Below, in pieces: positions 61,270 to 64,000 of a DNA stretch of 64,000 nt. Source of the stretch: Solea solea. Its lineage: Eukaryota > Chordata > Actinopteri > Pleuronectiformes > Soleidae. A program made the translations under genes and the position numbers. Every line of letters begins with the position of its first letter. Within the stretch, counting starts at the first letter, position 1. A model generated the notes under the pieces. That model searched no databases. It was not told the DNA's origin and was given only the letters and a program-made list of their open reading frames with translations. The stretch lies in NCBI RefSeq assembly GCF_958295425.1, contig NC_081146.1, positions 11,578,985 to 11,642,984 of the forward strand, written 5' to 3'.

Positions 61270-63542
61270 TACATATATATATTTATAAGGGGAGATAAAA
61301 GATATAGCAGTGATGGAGAACACAATCTGCATTGCATATTTCATCACACTCATGCATAGTGATGTAACTCGGGGAAAACACTAAAAGCAAACTGAGAAAT
61401 ATCAGGGTAATATCTAATTTCAAGGAAGGTGTGAAGGGTCAGACAGGTTTCTTGTTGCTGTTTGAGATCCTGTGATCCCACTACGATTAACATAGCCCCT
61501 GCATCATTGGTTGCTAAGCCATTATTATCATGCAGACCATCAAAAGTAAAGTGGAGGCAAATGATTCTGGCTTGGATAACAAAGCTGGAGATTACATTTC
61601 AACTTCCAGGTGACAGTTTAATTAAGGATCCTCTGGCAGGCTCAACAGAATAGACCTCCATTTCTCCTCTAAGTGCCTATTTCCACCATCAGGGCAGCTG
61701 GCAGGTGCATGGGTTCATGTGGAAATCTATTTCATGCTCATGTTTGGCTTAATGGAAATTGTGTGGCTAAATGTGGCAAAACCGCCTTATCTGTCCAAAA
61801 TGTCAAAAAACCTGAAATTGATTTTTTTTCTCCTCCTCATGCTCATTTTTAGCTGTTATAAAAGAATTCCTGTTTCACTCTTGGTGTAATTTAAGTAGTC
61901 CTTGCATAAAATAAACAGTGAGGAGTGTGTGACTGAGGCTGTTTTTGAATGGAGCACTTGTAACCAGCACAGTGGATTTATTAAACATTATTTAATTAAA
62001 ACAAACAAACAAAAAAGGCTCAGGCTCAAAAGCGTATACACTAAACACAAATATGCTTAAATGCTATGTTTTCTACAGGGATCACAACTTGTTATGAGCA
62101 ACCTGAGAAGAACTGTTTTTAGATAACGCCAGGCAGTCACAGACACCCATGATTGTTTTAAAAAATACATCCTGACAAAGAACGAAATGGTATTGTTCTA
62201 CTTTCATCTTTGTTGAGGATAGGATTTCAAAAGCACCAATAAAGTGCCCACGGCTGCAGATATTTGGGCTAAAACATGGCTCTGGTTTCATTTTCTCTGC
62301 CCCAGATCTGATTCTTCCCCAGCAGGCTGCAAGATAGAGCTTTATCCTGAGGCCTGCTCTGACTTTCTGCTGCTTTCCAGATAGGTTGTGCTCAGAAGGG
62401 TTTTTTTTCAGGGCTGTCGGGGCCTGGAGGACAGGCTGACACACACAGGAAAAAAACTAGATCAGTGGGACACAAGAACAAGGCAAAGAAAAGACCAAGC
62501 ACTCAGCACCATTTCAATAAAAATGAAGCCTTATACCTGGAAAATCAATGACCTGCTATTATTATTACAACCTTTCCAGTAGCTCTCAGACTTCAAGGCA
62601 CCTTCATCCACACATGAAGCTGCGTGTGGATGAAAAAGTGCATTTTTAATATCACAAGGAGTATTTTTCACTGAAAACATTTGTTATACGTGACTGACAA
62701 TTCTTGGCAAATTGGTATCTCATTGTATTCGCAGTTTATCGCAGTTTGGTCATTTTCTCACTCTCTCTGCGTAAACGTGGAACAGACTAAGCGGCTTGTT
62801 CAAAACCATTTCAAAGAAATCTGCTTGCAAGCTAATTATTTCATTCAACAAAGAGCAAGTTGTAATTATCTAATCTGCAGCTTGTTGGCCTGGACAACCT
62901 GGACAAAAGTGTTCTGCCGTATTCAAGACATCTCGTCTTTATCTACTATTTTGCCCTTTGAAAATACTCCTCGAAAGTGTCATTGCTGGTAGAATGAATG
63001 CTGGTTTTACTTTCACGTTTGGAGGGACGCCTGATTCTTCAAAGCTGTAAATTCAGTTTTCCTTTCATCCTTTTTGTTGTCACACTATTGGCTTTGACCT
63101 TTCCTGTGAGAGGCCATTAACATGCAGCATTAATACAAAATAAATAATAAATAAATGCTTGGAAATGTGTGGAAGAAGCCAGAGGTGTTTCTCACCAAGG
63201 TGCTTGTGGGGTTGTGCTCCTGTTTGCAGTCCATCTTTAATAAGCGGCTAAATCTTTCAGTGTTTTAGTGATGACTGAAGTTGCTGCAGCATCACTGAAT
63301 TATTAAATGCATTAAACAAAAACAAAAAAGGATCAGAGGATGGACTGAAAGTGCTCGGTGCGTCCCAGAAAGTTGAGACGTTTTTGGATATGGCGAGTAA
63401 AACAGGCGTGTCGCAACCGCGTCGTTCTTGTTCCATCTTATTTTGAAAATACTGTAATTGTGCTCACAAAAGACGCACACCCTCAGACTCTAGATTTAAA
63501 TGATGAAATATTAAAATCATGCGTCTGTGTTTGTGTTTTCAG
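60276..63542 (+). other. ptpru: Intron before the transmembrane exon (3267 bp)
   Basis: The donor is GTAATT and the acceptor TGTTTTCAG. It contains a long (TA)n array at about 61189-61281 and a possible conserved non-coding block at 61480-61780. No other gene was recognised. Confidence 0.9.
61189..61281. repeat. Long (TA)n microsatellite
   Basis: About 75 bp of pure TA, then TA with CA interruptions. The longest pure dinucleotide array in the window. Open frames through it (Tyr-Ile repeats) are artefacts. Confidence 0.97.
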
Positions 63543-63678
63543 CGGCCTGCAAAGATCACCGCAAGGCTCTGGAGGTGTCCCAACACTCTGAGGAGATGGG
63601 GCTGATTCTCGGGGTGTGTGCCGGTGGTCTGGTCGTCCTCATCCTCCTGCTGGGCGCCGTCATCATCATCATTAAGAA
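63543..63678 (+). CDS. ptpru: ptpru exon: extracellular stalk and transmembrane helix
   Basis: This 136-bp exon encodes residues 661-705 plus two bases of a Gly codon. [19 protein letters not shown] is the extracellular stalk. The helix from about residue 681 to 703 (63602-63670) is rich in Leu, Val and Ile, with Gly-Gly in the middle, and a K-K stop-transfer pair follows it. This is the single membrane pass of a type I receptor. [15 protein letters not shown] is shared with mammalian PTPRU as I recall it. The acceptor is TGTTTTCAG and the donor GTAAAC. The juxtamembrane segment and the two phosphatase domains must lie to the right of the window. Confidence 0.96.
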
Positions 63679-64000
63679 AGGGTAAACGTCTGATTATAAC
63701 TGTTGCGCACAAAAACACACGCCTCATTATGCAAAGTCATACCACATTGTTTTTCTCATTACATTTTGTTTTGGAACAATTCATTAATCAGATTTTGTAC
63801 ATGCCAACCACTCTGAAAGGCCATGCTTTTTTAGAGAAGATGCTGGACCAACAGCCCAGAGCTGCATTGTTTTCACTCCCTAACAACTCGTCATCTGCAC
63901 AGCCTATCTGAGTGTGAAGTATTTAATTAAAGACGGATGCAATTCAATTAGCCACTTAATTACACACACCAAGCAAACGCCTGACCCTTAAATGAGATGG
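63679..64000 (+). other. ptpru: Start of the intron after the transmembrane exon
   Basis: It begins with GTAAAC and runs off the right edge. An open frame continuing from the exon region has no family motifs and reads through the donor. Nothing else was recognised. Confidence 0.9.

Noticed and set aside
61077..61337. Tyr-Ile repeat proteins on the minus strand
   Set aside because: They are translations of the (TA)n microsatellite.
1..64000. CRISPR arrays, bacterial operons, endogenous retroviruses
   Set aside because: No regularly spaced direct repeats, no dense gene order, and no gag/pol motifs or long terminal repeats were seen; the sequence is vertebrate intron and exon DNA.

Overview
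This window is vertebrate genomic DNA and almost certainly comes from a bony fish (teleost, probably percomorph). It carries 12 consecutive internal exons of a single plus-strand gene, a receptor-type protein tyrosine phosphatase of the MAM/R2B family. The best match is ptpru (PTPRU, also called RPTP-psi, PCP-2 or PTP-lambda). The teleost assignment rests on tRNA-derived SINEs of fish type, abundant (CA)n and (TA)n microsatellites, small MITEs and moderately sized introns. The species, and whether this is ptprua or ptprub, cannot be decided from the sequence alone.

Layout. Positions 1-22932 are non-coding and are read as part of a large upstream intron; the exons for the signal peptide and the first part of the MAM domain were not found here. 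From 22933 to 63678 the exons run in order: MAM (22933-23204, 31547-31628), Ig (34549-34664, 36970-37144), FN3-1 (40410-40703), FN3-2 (46297-46614), FN3-3 (48343-48452, 50529-50730), FN3-4 (52669-52771, 52855-53128, 60239-60275), then the membrane-proximal stalk and transmembrane segment (63543-63678). All introns start with GT and end with AG. All phases agree, and the joined exons (2119 nt) give 705 complete codons without a stop. The gene continues past the right edge into the juxtamembrane region and the two phosphatase domains, which are not in the window.

The encoded protein fragment is the ectodomain of a type I membrane receptor that acts in homophilic cell-cell adhesion. It keeps the Ig disulfide cysteines, several N-glycosylation sequons, a furin-like K-V-K-R site in FN3-4 and a hydrophobic membrane helix followed by lysines.

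Intron content. I recognise several SINE copies. One 404-bp hAT-type MITE has 12-bp inverted ends and a perfect 8-bp target duplication, only 65 bp upstream of an exon. A 607-bp MITE has TTAA flanks and contains CCAAT and CRE-like motifs. A third inverted-repeat element carries a tRNA-like segment. There is also a perfect 33-bp palindrome, a G-quadruplex-type G tract, pairs of dispersed fish repeats and long TA/CA arrays. Several AT-rich, TAAT-rich intronic stretches look like conserved non-coding elements, but this is judgement by eye. I saw no second protein gene, no intact tRNA or rRNA, no CRISPR array and no viral insertion. I found no evidence for an undescribed molecular system; the novelty here lies in mobile-element architecture inside a developmental receptor gene.
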